Assembly: GCA_963696105.1 (NCBI GenBank)
Contig: CAVOIP010000005.1
Coordinates: forward strand, 682,001-746,000
From: CAVRTM01 sp963696105
Lineage (GTDB): Bacteria; Actinomycetota; Actinomycetes; Actinomycetales; Dermatophilaceae
Direction of reading: 5' to 3'
DNA length: 64,000 nucleotides
How positions within the stretch are numbered: the stretch's first letter is position 1; each line of letters starts with the position of its first letter. The position numbers and the translations under genes are program-made. Under the pieces are notes generated by a model. That model saw nothing but the letters and a program-made list of their open reading frames with translations, was not told the DNA's origin and did not search any database. Shown here piece after piece: positions 35,024-43,564 of the stretch.

Positions 35024-35920
35024 TCAGGGGTGGGTGCGCAGGTGCTCGAGCTGGGCGAGGACGCTGAGCCGGGCGGCCGGCCAGACCTCACGCGGCACGT
35101 CCGCGTAGACCCGCTGCACCACCGCGTCCGCGTCCGGGCCCACCTCGGCCACCGCCGCCCGCACCTGCTCCAGCCGCTCGCCGCGGTGCTGCAGGTAGTA
35201 CCGCACCACGCCCGCCGCGTCCGGCAGCGTCGGGCCGTGCCCCGGCAGGATGGTGCTCACCTGCCCCGTGGCGGCCATCCGCTCCAGCCGCTCGAGTGAG
35301 CCGAGGTACGCCGCGAGCTCGCCGTCCGGCCACGCCACGACGGTGGTCCCGCGGCCGAGCACCGTGTCACCGGTCAGCAGCGTGCCGTCGGCCGGGACCA
35401 GGAAGGACAGGGAGTCGCCGGTGTGCCCGGGCGTGGCCACGACGGCGAGCTCCAGCCCGGCCACCGTGACCAGGTCGCCGTCGCTGAGGTCGCCCTCGCC
35501 GCGGCCGAGCGCCCGCACCGGGGCGCCGGTCAGCTCCGCGAACCGGGCCGCCGACTCGGCATGGTCGGCGTGGCCGTGGGTCAGGAGCGTGGTCTCCACC
35601 CGCAGCCCCCGGGAGGCCACGTGTGCGAGCACGGCCGCGAGGTGCCGCTCGTCCAGCGGCCCGGGGTCGACCACGACGCACCGCTGCGACCCCGGCTCAG
35701 CCAGCACCCAGGTGTTCGTCCCGTCGAGAGTCATCGGCCCGGGGTTGTGCGCCAGCACGCAGGTCGCCCGGGCGGTGACGGCTCCGCCGGACCAGCTACC
35801 GCCTCCCGCGGCCGGCACACCGGGGCTTGCCGGGCCCGTCGCGCCCGGCCGGCCCGTCGACCCCGGCCGGCCCGTCGACCCCGGCGGCCCTGTCGGCCCC
35901 GGCTGGCCTGTCGGGCTCAC
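35024..35920 (-). CDS. Metallo-beta-lactamase-fold hydrolase with collagen-like N terminus
   Basis: A 298-residue protein. The MBL fold begins at about residue 50 (NPGPMTLDGTNTWVL) and carries THGHADH (zinc ligands), VATPGHTGDSL and LTGDTVLG, followed by a C-terminal helical region of the LACTB2 type. The first ~35 residues are Gly-X-Y repeats (GQPGPTGPPGSTGRPG and similar), absent from relatives I know, such as Rv3677c. GTG at 35920 overlaps the upstream NUDIX stop by four bases, which supports including the repeat; a start nearer the fold (at about residue 35) is possible. The substrate is unknown; LACTB2-type enzymes act on RNA or thioesters. Confidence 0.85.
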   Translation of the reverse strand: MSPTGQPGPTGPPGSTGRPGSTGRPGATGPASPGVPAAGGGSWSGGAVTARATCVLAHNPGPMTLDGTNTWVLAEPGSQRCVVVDPGPLDERHLAAVLAHVASRGLRVETTLLTHGHADHAESAARFAELTGAPVRALGRGEGDLSDGDLVTVAGLELAVVATPGHTGDSLSFLVPADGTLLTGDTVLGRGTTVVAWPDGELAAYLGSLERLERMAATGQVSTILPGHGPTLPDAAGVVRYYLQHRGERLEQVRAAVAEVGPDADAVVQRVYADVPREVWPAARLSVLAQLEHLRTHP

Positions 35921-36762
35921 CTCGGCAGCTCGCAACGGATCACGACGTCCTGCCCCACCCGGGCCGGCACCGGCACGACCGGCCGCACCGGGACCCGCTC
36001 GGCGACGAAGCCGGCGGCGCAGGTGGCGCGGGCCACCTCCTCCACGCACACGACGGTCGGTGGCAGCATCAGCGCGCGCCCGGCCGCCGCCTCCCGCAGC
36101 AGATGGGCGGGGTCGGTCCAGTCGGCGTGGTCGGCCTCGCTGGTCAGGTCGTCGGCCACCTGGCCCTCGGGCATCAGGGCCGCGAAGAAGCGGGTGTCGT
36201 AGCGGCGGTGCTCGAAGTCCGGGGTGACCCAGTGCGCCCTGGCGCTGAGCAGGTCCGAGCGCAGGACGAGCCCCCGCCGGATGAGCATCTGCGCCAGCGA
36301 GGTCTGCCGGGACAGCAGGGCGGCCCGCTCCTCCTGCCAGTCGGCGCCGCGGACGTCCGCGACCACGGTGTGCGGGTCCGGGCCGGCGAGCAGCACCCCG
36401 CACTCCTCGAACACCTCGCGCACCGCGGCGATGACCAGCTCCCGGGCGGAGTCCTCGTCGCAGCCCAGCTCGGCCGCCCACACCGACGGCGGCGGCCCGG
36501 CCCACGGCAGCTGCGGGTCCGCGTCCCGGGCGTCGACGCCGCCGCCGGGGAAGACCATCATCCGTGGCGCGAAGGCCATCGACGCGACCCGGCGCAGCAT
36601 GAACACCTCGACCGGGCTGCCGGTCCCGACCGCGCCGTCACGCACGAGCATCACCGTGGCGGCCGGCTTCGGGGTGACCGGGTCGGAACCCGCGCCGTCG
36701 AGCCAGGCCCGGGCCCGGTCGGCGAGACCACCGACCGGGAAGTCCCGGGTCGTGCTGCCCAA
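35917..36762 (-). CDS. NUDIX hydrolase family protein
   Basis: A 281-residue protein with a recognisable NUDIX core: VEVFMLRRVASMAFAPRMM, VFPGGGVDARD and LVIAAVREVFEECGVLLAG, the last being the REVxEExG box. A helical insert (about 130-180) lies between the box and the C-terminal part, as in long actinobacterial NUDIX proteins next to RidA and MBL genes. The start appears to be TTG at 36762, ten bases after the RidA stop, since no ATG or GTG is available in a suitable place; GAGG lies about 14 bases upstream. The substrate is unknown. It is part of the DUF4177-RidA-NUDIX-MBL operon. Confidence 0.82.
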   Translation of the reverse strand: MGSTTRDFPVGGLADRARAWLDGAGSDPVTPKPAATVMLVRDGAVGTGSPVEVFMLRRVASMAFAPRMMVFPGGGVDARDADPQLPWAGPPPSVWAAELGCDEDSARELVIAAVREVFEECGVLLAGPDPHTVVADVRGADWQEERAALLSRQTSLAQMLIRRGLVLRSDLLSARAHWVTPDFEHRRYDTRFFAALMPEGQVADDLTSEADHADWTDPAHLLREAAAGRALMLPPTVVCVEEVARATCAAGFVAERVPVRPVVPVPARVGQDVVIRCELPR

Positions 36763-36771
36763 GGCGATCGG

Positions 36772-37245
36772 TCAGTCCTCGACGGTCACGATGATCTCGA
36801 CCTCGACCGGCGCGTCCAGCGGCAGCGCGGCGACACCGACGGCCGAGCGGGCGTGCACGCCGGCCTCGCCGAAGGCCGTGCCGAGCAGCTCGGAGGCGCC
36901 GTTGACGACGCCGGGCTGGCCGGTGAAGGAGGGGTCGCTCGCCACGAAGCCGACCACCTTGACCACCCGCGTGACCTTGTCGAGGTCGCCCACGACCGAC
37001 TTCACGGCCGCGATGGCGTTCAGGGCGCAGGTCTGTGCCAGCTGCTTCGCGTCCTGGGCGGACACCAGCCCGTCGCCATCGCCCACCTTGCCGGTGGCGG
37101 CCAGGGCGCCGGCGACGAAGGGCAGCTGGCCGGAGGTGTAGATGTGGTGGCCGTCGCGCACCGCCGGGACGTACGCCGCGACCGGCGCCGCGACGTCCGG
37201 CACGCTCAGCCCCAGCCCGGCCAGCCGGTCCTCGACGGTGCTCAT
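36772..37245 (-). CDS. RidA/YjgF-YER057c-UK114 family protein
   Basis: A 157-residue RidA-family protein. Landmarks are VRDGHHIYTSGQLPFVAG, QTCALNAIAAVKSVVGDLD, VVKVVGFVASDPSFTGQPGV and ARSAVGVAALPLDAPVEVEI. Classical RidA deaminates reactive enamines made by PLP enzymes and keeps an arginine in the fourth motif; here that region reads HARSAVGVAALPLDAPVE, with Arg present. The ATG overlaps the DUF4177 stop codon by four bases (ATGA). M. tuberculosis Rv3678c is the positional counterpart. The exact substrate is not known. Confidence 0.9.
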   Translation of the reverse strand: MSTVEDRLAGLGLSVPDVAAPVAAYVPAVRDGHHIYTSGQLPFVAGALAATGKVGDGDGLVSAQDAKQLAQTCALNAIAAVKSVVGDLDKVTRVVKVVGFVASDPSFTGQPGVVNGASELLGTAFGEAGVHARSAVGVAALPLDAPVEVEIIVTVED

Positions 37246-37397
37246 GCCTTCGGCCGCTTCAGGTAGGCCACCAGGCCGTTGCCGTCCGGACCGGTGAGGA
37301 CCTGCACCAGCTCCCAGCCGTCCTCCCCCCACTGGTCGAGGATCTGCTTGGTCGCGTGCACGATCAGCGGCACGGTCGCGTACTCCCAGGTAGCCAT
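37242..37397 (-). CDS. DUF4177 small protein
   Basis: A 51-residue protein beginning MATWEYATVPL and containing LDQWGEDGWELVQVL and GNGLVAYLKRPKA, the DUF4177 pattern. It matches M. tuberculosis Rv3678A in size and place. The stop codon overlaps the RidA start (ATGA). A -10 TAGAGT lies six bases before the ATG, so this is the leaderless first gene of the operon running through RidA, NUDIX and MBL. The function is unknown. Confidence 0.85.
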   Translation of the reverse strand: MATWEYATVPLIVHATKQILDQWGEDGWELVQVLTGPDGNGLVAYLKRPKA

Positions 37398-37403
37398 GCG
37401 TGC

Positions 37404-37409
37404 ACTCTA
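37404..37409 (-). promoter_or_regulatory. -10 element (TAGAGT) of the leaderless DUF4177-RidA operon
   Basis: TAGAGT on the minus strand ends six bases before the ATG at 37397. The same spacing is seen at several other genes of this window. The 35-base gap to the divergent hydrolase gene must hold the promoters of both. Confidence 0.5.
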
Positions 37410-37432
37410 GCGAGGCCTGCGAGCATGAGCCC

Positions 37433-38218
37433 ATGGCCACTCCCCCCGACCCCCGAGCGGTGCTGGACCGTGCCGCGCCCCCCGCCGCCCGCACCGTGCC
37501 CTACGGCGAGGACGCCGCACAGGTGTACGACGTCCGCCTCCCGGCGGGGCCGCCGCGCGACGCCACCGTGGTCGTCGTCCACGGCGGCTTCTGGCAGAAG
37601 GGCTTCGACCGGACCCACGCCGCGGCCCAGGCACAGGCGTTCGCCGACGACGGCTTCTGCGTCGCGGTCCTGGAGTACCGCCGGGTCGACATGCCCGGCG
37701 GGGGCTGGCCCGGCACGGCCCAGGACGTCGCGGCCGCTGTGGCCGCGGTCCGGGCGGACCCGGCTCTGCCCGACCGGGTGGTACTGGTGGGCCACTCCGC
37801 CGGTGGCCATCTCGTGGCGTGGGTTGCGAGCCAGCCGGAGGCGCACGGCCTCGCGGGGGTGGTCTCGCTCGCCGGCTGCGTGGACCTGACCCTGACCGCC
37901 CACCTCGGGCTCGGCGACCGCGCCGCCCAGAGCCTGATGGGCGGGGACCCGGAGGGGCCGCTGCGCGCGGCGTACGCCCTCGCGGACCCGGCCCTGCTCT
38001 CCCCCGCGGTGCCCGTCGTCCTGCTGCACGGCACCGATGACCGGACAGTCCTGCCCGAGGTGTCCCGTTCCTACGAGCAGCGGATGCGCGCGCGGCGCAG
38101 CGGCTCGCCCGAGGTGCGGCTGACGATGCTCGAGGGCGTCGACCACTTCGCCGTGATCGACCCTGCGCACCCGGCCTTCGCGACAGTGCTGGCGACGGTG
38201 CGCGCCCTGGCCGCTTAG
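37433..38218 (+). CDS. Alpha/beta hydrolase, esterase/formamidase type
   Basis: A 261-residue hydrolase of the BD-FAE/kynurenine-formamidase-like group. The oxyanion motif is VVVHGGFWQKGF (about residues 42-53), the nucleophile elbow VLVGHSAGGHLVAW (Ser near 123), the acid HGTDDRTV and the histidine GVDHFAVI. It lacks a signal peptide, so it acts in the cytoplasm. The ATG at 37433 is chosen as the closest to the family start; other in-frame starts upstream add eleven residues. The gene is divergent from the DUF4177 operon, and its TAG stop codon forms part of the -10 box of the following ArsA gene. The substrate is unknown. Confidence 0.86.
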   Translation: MATPPDPRAVLDRAAPPAARTVPYGEDAAQVYDVRLPAGPPRDATVVVVHGGFWQKGFDRTHAAAQAQAFADDGFCVAVLEYRRVDMPGGGWPGTAQDVAAAVAAVRADPALPDRVVLVGHSAGGHLVAWVASQPEAHGLAGVVSLAGCVDLTLTAHLGLGDRAAQSLMGGDPEGPLRAAYALADPALLSPAVPVVLLHGTDDRTVLPEVSRSYEQRMRARRSGSPEVRLTMLEGVDHFAVIDPAHPAFATVLATVRALAA

Positions 38219-38221
38219 GCT
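38216..38221 (+). promoter_or_regulatory. -10 element (TAGGCT) of the leaderless ArsA pair
   Basis: TAGGCT ends six bases before the ATG at 38228, and its first three bases are the stop codon of the upstream hydrolase. The ArsA operon would thus be started separately by a leaderless message. Confidence 0.5.
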
Positions 38222-38227
38222 CGCTGC

Positions 38228-39253
38228 ATGACTAACGGCTCGGCGGCTGCCCGCGACAGCGACTGGCAGGGGGTCCGCCTGCACGTCGTCACCGGCAAGG
38301 GCGGCACCGGCAAGACGACCGTGGCGGCGGCCCTGGCGCTCGCCCTGGCCGACCGCGGCCAACGGGTGCTCCTGGTCGAGGTGGAGGGGCGCCAGGGCAT
38401 CAGCCAGACCTTCGACGTCACGCCGCTGGCCCAGACCGAGGCGCGCATCTCCCACGCCGAGAACGGCGGCGAGGTCTTCGGCCTCGCTGTGGAGGCCAAG
38501 GCCGCGCTGCTGGAGTACCTCCAGATGTTCTACAAGCTCGGCCGCGCGGGCGGACTGCTGGAGAAGTTCGGAGCCGTCGACTTCGCCACGACGATCGCCC
38601 CCGGCGTCCGCGACGTCCTGCTCACCGGGAAGGTCTACGAGGCCGTGCGCCGCCGCCGGGACCCCAAGGCGCGGGGGCCGCGCGCCAGACCGGCGTACGA
38701 CGCCGTGGTCCTCGACGCACCCCCCACCGGGCGCGTCGTCCGCTTCCTCAACGTCAACCACGAGGTGGCGGGCGTGGCCAAGGTCGGCCCGATTCGCAGC
38801 CAGGCCGACTCGATCACCGCGATGATGCAGTCGCCGCAGACCGTCGTGCACGTCGTGACGCTGCTGGAGGAGATGCCCGTGCAGGAGACGGTCGACGCGA
38901 TCGGCGAGCTGCGCAAGGCCGGCTTCGGGATCGGTGGCGTGGTCGTCAACCAGGTCCGCGAGCCGCTGCTGCCGGCTCCAGCGCTTGCAGCAGCGACCGG
39001 GTCCGGGATCCACGCGGGCGAGGTCACCGCCGACCTCGAGGCCGTCGGCATGCGGGCCGGCGACGCGCTGGTGCGGGGCCTGCTGACCCAGGCGCGCGAC
39101 CACGCCGAGCGGGTGAGCCTGGAGCAGACGGAGGAGCAGACCGTGCTCGGGCTGGGGCGTCCGACCTACCGCCTGCCGTACCTGCCCGACGGCATCGACG
39201 CCAACGCGATCCGCGAGCTCGCCGAGCTGCTCGCCGACCAGGGGATGGCCTGA
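38228..39253 (+). CDS. ArsA-family ATPase, first of a pair (Rv3679-like)
   Basis: A 341-residue P-loop ATPase of the ArsA/Get3 class. The P-loop is VVTGKGGTGKTTVAAALALA (about residues 18-37), and VVLDAPPTGRVVRFLNV carries the switch II region. Together with the next gene it forms the pair known in mycobacteria as Rv3679/Rv3680 (BagA/BagB), anion-transporting-ATPase-like proteins linked to glycerol/nitrite toxicity tolerance. No ArsB pump or membrane partner gene is adjacent. The gene ends one base before the next begins. The protein has no cysteine pair of the arsenite-sensing kind. Confidence 0.9.
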   Translation: MTNGSAAARDSDWQGVRLHVVTGKGGTGKTTVAAALALALADRGQRVLLVEVEGRQGISQTFDVTPLAQTEARISHAENGGEVFGLAVEAKAALLEYLQMFYKLGRAGGLLEKFGAVDFATTIAPGVRDVLLTGKVYEAVRRRRDPKARGPRARPAYDAVVLDAPPTGRVVRFLNVNHEVAGVAKVGPIRSQADSITAMMQSPQTVVHVVTLLEEMPVQETVDAIGELRKAGFGIGGVVVNQVREPLLPAPALAAATGSGIHAGEVTADLEAVGMRAGDALVRGLLTQARDHAERVSLEQTEEQTVLGLGRPTYRLPYLPDGIDANAIRELAELLADQGMA

Positions 39254-39254
39254 C

Positions 39255-40454
39255 ATGGCACGCACGACGACGAGCGACAGCCGGGCCCGCGCACCCAAGG
39301 CCCCGCCGTTGGACATCGATGACCTGATCGGCGACCCCGGCACCCGCATCATCGTGTGCTGCGGGTCCGGCGGCGTCGGCAAGACCACCACCGCCGCGGC
39401 GATCGGCGTGCGCGCCGCCGAGGCCGGCCGCAAGGTCGTGGTGCTCACCATCGACCCCGCCCGGCGGCTGGCGCAGTCCCTCGGCCTCACGGTGCTCGAC
39501 AACGAGCCACGCCCGGTGACCGGCATCGACCTCACGGCCGGTGGCTCCCTCGACGCGATGATGCTCGACATGAAGCGGACCTTCGATGAGGTGGTGCACG
39601 CCCACTCCACCCCGGAGAAGGCCGAGCAGGTCCTGGCCAACCCCTTCTACCAGGCCGTGTCCAGCTCCTTCGCGGGCACGCAGGAGTACATGGCGATGGA
39701 GAAGCTCGGCCAGCTGCGCGCCCAGGCCGACCGGGACGGCACCTGGGACCTCATCGTCGTCGACACCCCGCCGTCCCGCTCGGCGCTGGACTTCCTGGAC
39801 GCGCCCAGGCGGCTCGGGTCCTTCCTCGACGGCCGGTTCATCCGGCTGCTGATGGCCCCCGCCAAGGCCGGCGGCCGGGCCTACCTGAAGGTCTTCAGCC
39901 AGGGCGTGCAGGCGGTCACGTCCGTGATGGGCAAGGTGCTCGGCGGTCAGATGCTGTCCGACGTCCAGACCTTCGTCGCGGCCCTGGACACGATGTTCGG
40001 CGGGTTCCGCGAGCGCGCGGACCAGACCTACGCCCTGCTCAAGGAGGGCGGTACGGCGTTCCTCGTGGTCGCCGCGCCCGAACGCGACGCGCTGCGCGAG
40101 GCGTCGTACTTCGTCGACCGGCTCGATGAGGAGCAGATGCCGCTCGCGGGCCTGGTCCTCAACCGGGTCTCCCGCGTGTCGGCGCCCGGGCTGAGCGCCT
40201 CACGGGCCCTGTCGGCGGCCGAGCAGCTGCTCGACGGTGGCGGGGCCGACGGCCAGGTCAGCGCGGAGACCACGGCCGGTCTGCTGCGGCTGCACGCCGC
40301 CCAGGCCGAGATCTCGGCCCGGCACCAGCAGCTGGCCCGGCGCTTCACGGCCGGGCACCCGGGGATCCCGGTGGTCGAGGTGCCGGCGGCCGCCCAGGAC
40401 ATCCACGACGCCGAGGGCCTGCGGGCGGTCGGGGTGGCCCTCGCAGGCGGGTGA
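39255..40454 (+). CDS. ArsA-family ATPase, second of a pair (Rv3680-like)
   Basis: A 399-residue ATPase. The P-loop is IIVCCGSGGVGKTTTAAAIG (about residues 32-51); IVVDTPPSRSALDFLDAP is the switch II region; the C-terminal half is helical. The second ATPase is longer than the first, as in mycobacteria, where the two form a heteromer. The pair heads toward whiB convergently. One base separates it from its partner, so they share a message. The cargo is unknown; arsenic transport is unlikely because no partner is near. Confidence 0.9.
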   Translation: MARTTTSDSRARAPKAPPLDIDDLIGDPGTRIIVCCGSGGVGKTTTAAAIGVRAAEAGRKVVVLTIDPARRLAQSLGLTVLDNEPRPVTGIDLTAGGSLDAMMLDMKRTFDEVVHAHSTPEKAEQVLANPFYQAVSSSFAGTQEYMAMEKLGQLRAQADRDGTWDLIVVDTPPSRSALDFLDAPRRLGSFLDGRFIRLLMAPAKAGGRAYLKVFSQGVQAVTSVMGKVLGGQMLSDVQTFVAALDTMFGGFRERADQTYALLKEGGTAFLVVAAPERDALREASYFVDRLDEEQMPLAGLVLNRVSRVSAPGLSASRALSAAEQLLDGGGADGQVSAETTAGLLRLHAAQAEISARHQQLARRFTAGHPGIPVVEVPAAAQDIHDAEGLRAVGVALAGG

Positions 40455-40547
40455 GCCGGACCGGGCCGACCGCCCTGCGCTGACCACCACCAGCCCGGCG
40501 TCGTCACCAGATCCGGCCGGGGCCGGAACGACGTCGCCTGTCGCTGC

Positions 40548-40874
40548 TCAGGCGGGGCGGTCCTGGCGGGCGCGGGCCGACTCGAACAAGGTGCGCCAGG
40601 AGCGGATGTCGGGCCGGCGCTTGAGCAGCGCCCGGCGCTCACGCTCGGTCATGCCGCCCCACACGCCGAACTCCGTGCGGTTGTCGAGGGCGTCGGCGAG
40701 GCACTCGGCGATGACCGGGCACCCGAGGCAGACCGTCTTGGCCTGCTGCTGGGCGGCGCCCTGCACGAACAGCGCATCGGGGTCCGAGGAGCCGCAGGCA
40801 CCGCGCTGGGCCCAGTCCTCGACCCAGCTGGTGCGGCTCATCAGGTCGCTGCGGTGGTCCATCGTGACGGTCAC
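40548..40874 (-). CDS. WhiB-family iron-sulfur regulator, WhiB4/WblA-like
   Basis: A 108-residue WhiB protein. Four cysteines (27, 49, 52, 58) hold the 4Fe-4S cluster; EFGVWGGMTERERRALLKR carries the G-V-W-G-G turn and the basic tail that contacts DNA. Place and sequence fit WhiB4 (Rv3681c), a redox sensor in mycobacteria, and WblA in Streptomyces. The GTG at 40874 follows GGGGAG by six bases; an ATG four codons later is an alternative. A long upstream gap of 184 bases toward the PBP gene carries a palindrome and promoter-like AT-rich sequence near 40930-40960. Confidence 0.92.
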   Translation of the reverse strand: MTVTMDHRSDLMSRTSWVEDWAQRGACGSSDPDALFVQGAAQQQAKTVCLGCPVIAECLADALDNRTEFGVWGGMTERERRALLKRRPDIRSWRTLFESARARQDRPA

Positions 40875-40995
40875 GTCTATCTCCCCTGTGTGCCTGCCGG
40901 CGGCGACGCCGGGCCTGCTTCTGCCTTACGTTGAACGATAAAGAAGCGGGCATTTGGGGACTATGACCTGTGCGGGTGGTTCTGCCGCGCACGGA

Positions 40996-41007
40996 GTGAC
41001 TAGTCAC
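40996..41007. promoter_or_regulatory. Perfect 12-base palindrome between whiB and the PBP gene
   Basis: GTGACTAGTCAC is a perfect palindrome in the divergent 184-base gap, 52 bases before the PBP start. A dimeric regulator could use it to control either gene. It is not a standard Crp site because the spacer is four bases rather than six. Confidence 0.4.
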
Positions 41008-41058
41008 CACGGTCGCGACACCCCGTCCCTGTCGGTGTCGCGGGTTACTCTGGGGCCC

Positions 41059-43551
41059 ATGCAGGGACGGATCCTCAACATGACCAACATCCTCAGCCTG
41101 CTCGGAGCCTTCGTTGCGACCTCAGTCGCGCTCGGTCTGCTCGGAGCCGGTCTGGTGATGCCCGCCGTGGGCGCCACGGGTGCGGTGGCCCGGCAGGGGG
41201 TGGGGGTCTTCGACGCCCTCCCGAGCGAGTTCACCGCGGGCCCGCTGGCGCAGCAGTCGCGGATCCTCGCGGCGGACGGGTCCCTGATCGCGACGCCGTA
41301 CGACGAGAACCGCATCGTCGTGCCGCTGACGCAGGTGGCGCCGATCATGCGGCAGGCCCAGGTGGCGATCGAGGACAGCCGGTTCTACGAGCACGGCGGG
41401 GTCGACCCGCAGGGCGTGGCCCGTGCCGTCGTGTCCAACGTGCGCGGCGGCGACACCCAGGGCGCCTCGACGTTGACCCAGCAGTACGTCAAGATCACCC
41501 TGCAGGAGAAGGCGCTGCGCAACAACGACAAGGCCGCCGCGGAGGCGGCCGTCGCGCGCCAGGGGCTGGCGGGCTACAGCCGCAAGCTGCAGGAGCTCAA
41601 GTACGCCGTCACGGTCGAGAAGCAGCTGACCAAGGACCAGATCCTCCAGGGCTACTTCAACCTCGTCTACTACGGCGACCAGGCCTACGGCGTCGAGGCC
41701 GCCGCCCGCCACTACTTCGGGATCAGCGCCTCCGCCCTCAACCTGCCCCAGGCCGCCATGCTGGCGGGCCTGACCCAGCGCCCGGGCGCCACCGACCCGG
41801 TGCACTTCCCCGAGGCCGCCCTCGCCCGGCGCAACGTCGTCCTGGACCGTATGCACCAGCTGCGCCTGATCAGCGACAAGCAGTGGACCACGGCCAAGGC
41901 CACCAAGGTCCAGCTCCACGTCACCACGGCGCAGAACTCCTGCGCCACCTCGACCTACCCCTACTTCTGCGACTACGTCATCGCGTGGCTCAAGCAGCAG
42001 CCGGCGCTGGGCAAGACGATCGCCGAGCGCACCAAGAACATCAACCGCGGCGGCCTGACCATCCAGACCACCATCGACCCGCGGGTCCAGAAGCAGGCAC
42101 AGAAGGACCTGGAGAAGCGCGTCCCGGTCGGCAACGGCGACAAGATCGGCGCCGCGGCCGCGGTCGTGCAGCCGGGCACCGGCAAGATCCTGTCGATGGT
42201 GCAGAACACCCGCTACTCCAACACCGCCGGCAAGGGCAAGACCTCGGTCAACTACGCCGCCGACCGCGCCTACGGCAACTCCGGCGGGTTCCAGTTCGGC
42301 TCCACCGCAAAGATGTTCGCCATCGCGACGGCGCTGAAGCAGGGCATGCCGATCAGCTCCACCGTCAACGCCCCGCCGTCGGGCACGGTGTTCTACAAGA
42401 ACCAGTTCACCGACGCCTGCAAGCCCGGTCCGCCGTGGCAGGTCGGCAACGACGAGCCGGGCACGGTGGGCCGGGTGAGCCTCACCAAGATGACCGAGCA
42501 GTCCATCAACACCGCGTTCGTCGCCCTCGACCAGAAGCTCGGCGTCTGCGCGATCGGCAAGACGATGACCGACATGGGGCTGCACTCCTCCATGGGCGAG
42601 CCGATCCACGCCCACAACCCGGCCAACGTGGTCCTCGGCTCCGACTCGGTGTCACCGGTGACGATGGCCTCGGCCTACGCCACGGTCGCCGCCGAGGGCA
42701 GCTACTGCGTGCCGGTGCCGGTCGTGTCCGTCATCGACCAGAACAAGAAGTCGCTGCCGGTGCAGACCTCCACCTGCCACCAGGCTCTCGACCCCGACGT
42801 GGCCAACGGCGTCACCAAGGTGCTCTCGACGGTCCTGACGGCAGGCACCGCCGCCGGCAACCAGCTCGCCGGCCACCGTCCGGCCTCAGGCAAGACCGGC
42901 ACCACCGACAACTACCAGCAGTCCTGGTTCGCCGGTTACACCCCTCAGCTGTCCACCGCGGTCTGGGTGGGCACGCCGACGGTCCAGAAGCGCATGCGCG
43001 ACCTGCGGCTGGCGGGCCAGTACTACCCGCGCGTCTTCGGTGCCACCATCGCCGCCCCGATCTGGAAGGACATCATGGACGCCGCGTCCGCAGGGCTGCC
43101 GGTGCGGGACTTCGCCGCCCCGAGCGACAAGGTCCTCGAGGGTGACCGTGTGCGGGTCCCCGACGTCAGCGGGCTGTCGGAGACCGATGCCAAGAAGGCT
43201 CTCACCGACGCCGGCTTCACCGTGTCGACCGGACAGGCGGTCTCGTCCACCCTGTCCCAGGGCACCATCGTCTCCACCTCCCCCGGTGCCGGCACCAAGG
43301 CCATGCGGGGCTCGGATGTGTCGATGAGCCCGTCCTCCGGCTACGTCCCCCCGCCGCCGCCTCCGCCGGTCCGGAAGGCGCCCCCGGCTCCGACCCCGAA
43401 GGCGACGCCGACCCCGAAGGCAACCCCGAGCCCGAAGGCGACGCCGACACCGAAGCCGTCGCCGTCCCCGTCGCCGTCCCCGTCGCCGACGACCAAGGCC
43501 AAGCAGAAGAGCAAGCCGGGCCCGAAGCCCAAGGCCACCTCCAAGCCCTGA
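41059..43551 (+). CDS. Class A penicillin-binding protein with PASTA domain (PonA2-like)
   Basis: An 830-residue bifunctional peptidoglycan synthase. One N-terminal membrane helix (about residues 5-35) anchors it. The glycosyltransferase has IEDSRFYEHGGVDPQGVARA and GASTLTQQYVK; the transpeptidase has FGSTAKMF (active-site Ser), SSSN-like QSINTAF and KTGTTDNYQQSWFAGYTP. A single PASTA domain (about 700-765; VPDVSGLSETDAKKAL) senses muropeptides or beta-lactams. The tail is repetitive Pro-Lys-Ala-Thr/Ser. A -10 TACTCT lies seven bases before the ATG (leaderless). The whiB4-ponA2 neighbourhood matches M. tuberculosis Rv3681c-Rv3682. Confidence 0.93.
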   Translation: MQGRILNMTNILSLLGAFVATSVALGLLGAGLVMPAVGATGAVARQGVGVFDALPSEFTAGPLAQQSRILAADGSLIATPYDENRIVVPLTQVAPIMRQAQVAIEDSRFYEHGGVDPQGVARAVVSNVRGGDTQGASTLTQQYVKITLQEKALRNNDKAAAEAAVARQGLAGYSRKLQELKYAVTVEKQLTKDQILQGYFNLVYYGDQAYGVEAAARHYFGISASALNLPQAAMLAGLTQRPGATDPVHFPEAALARRNVVLDRMHQLRLISDKQWTTAKATKVQLHVTTAQNSCATSTYPYFCDYVIAWLKQQPALGKTIAERTKNINRGGLTIQTTIDPRVQKQAQKDLEKRVPVGNGDKIGAAAAVVQPGTGKILSMVQNTRYSNTAGKGKTSVNYAADRAYGNSGGFQFGSTAKMFAIATALKQGMPISSTVNAPPSGTVFYKNQFTDACKPGPPWQVGNDEPGTVGRVSLTKMTEQSINTAFVALDQKLGVCAIGKTMTDMGLHSSMGEPIHAHNPANVVLGSDSVSPVTMASAYATVAAEGSYCVPVPVVSVIDQNKKSLPVQTSTCHQALDPDVANGVTKVLSTVLTAGTAAGNQLAGHRPASGKTGTTDNYQQSWFAGYTPQLSTAVWVGTPTVQKRMRDLRLAGQYYPRVFGATIAAPIWKDIMDAASAGLPVRDFAAPSDKVLEGDRVRVPDVSGLSETDAKKALTDAGFTVSTGQAVSSTLSQGTIVSTSPGAGTKAMRGSDVSMSPSSGYVPPPPPPPVRKAPPAPTPKATPTPKATPSPKATPTPKPSPSPSPSPSPTTKAKQKSKPGPKPKATSKP
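43376..43548 (+). repeat. Proline/lysine repeat coding region in the PBP tail
   Basis: Degenerate tandem units of about 12-18 bases encode Pro-Lys-Ala-Thr-Pro-Thr and then Ser-Pro dipeptides up to a Lys-rich end. The tail should be disordered, extracellular and able to span or bind the wall. Repeat number is likely to vary between strains. Confidence 0.6.
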
Positions 43552-43564
43552 CCTGCGACCGAAT

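Noticed and set aside
38228..40454. ArsA pair as an arsenic resistance system
   Set aside because: No ArsB, ArsC, ArsR or metal-binding cysteines are near; position and pairing fit the Rv3679/Rv3680 proteins instead.
40996..41007. GTGACTAGTCAC as a Crp site
   Set aside because: Half-sites look right but the spacer is four bases; Crp needs six. Kept only as an unassigned palindrome.
43376..43548. Tandem repeats as a CRISPR array or minisatellite outside genes
   Set aside because: The repeats are in frame within the PBP tail, differ in length and have no spacers. No CRISPR array was seen anywhere in the window.
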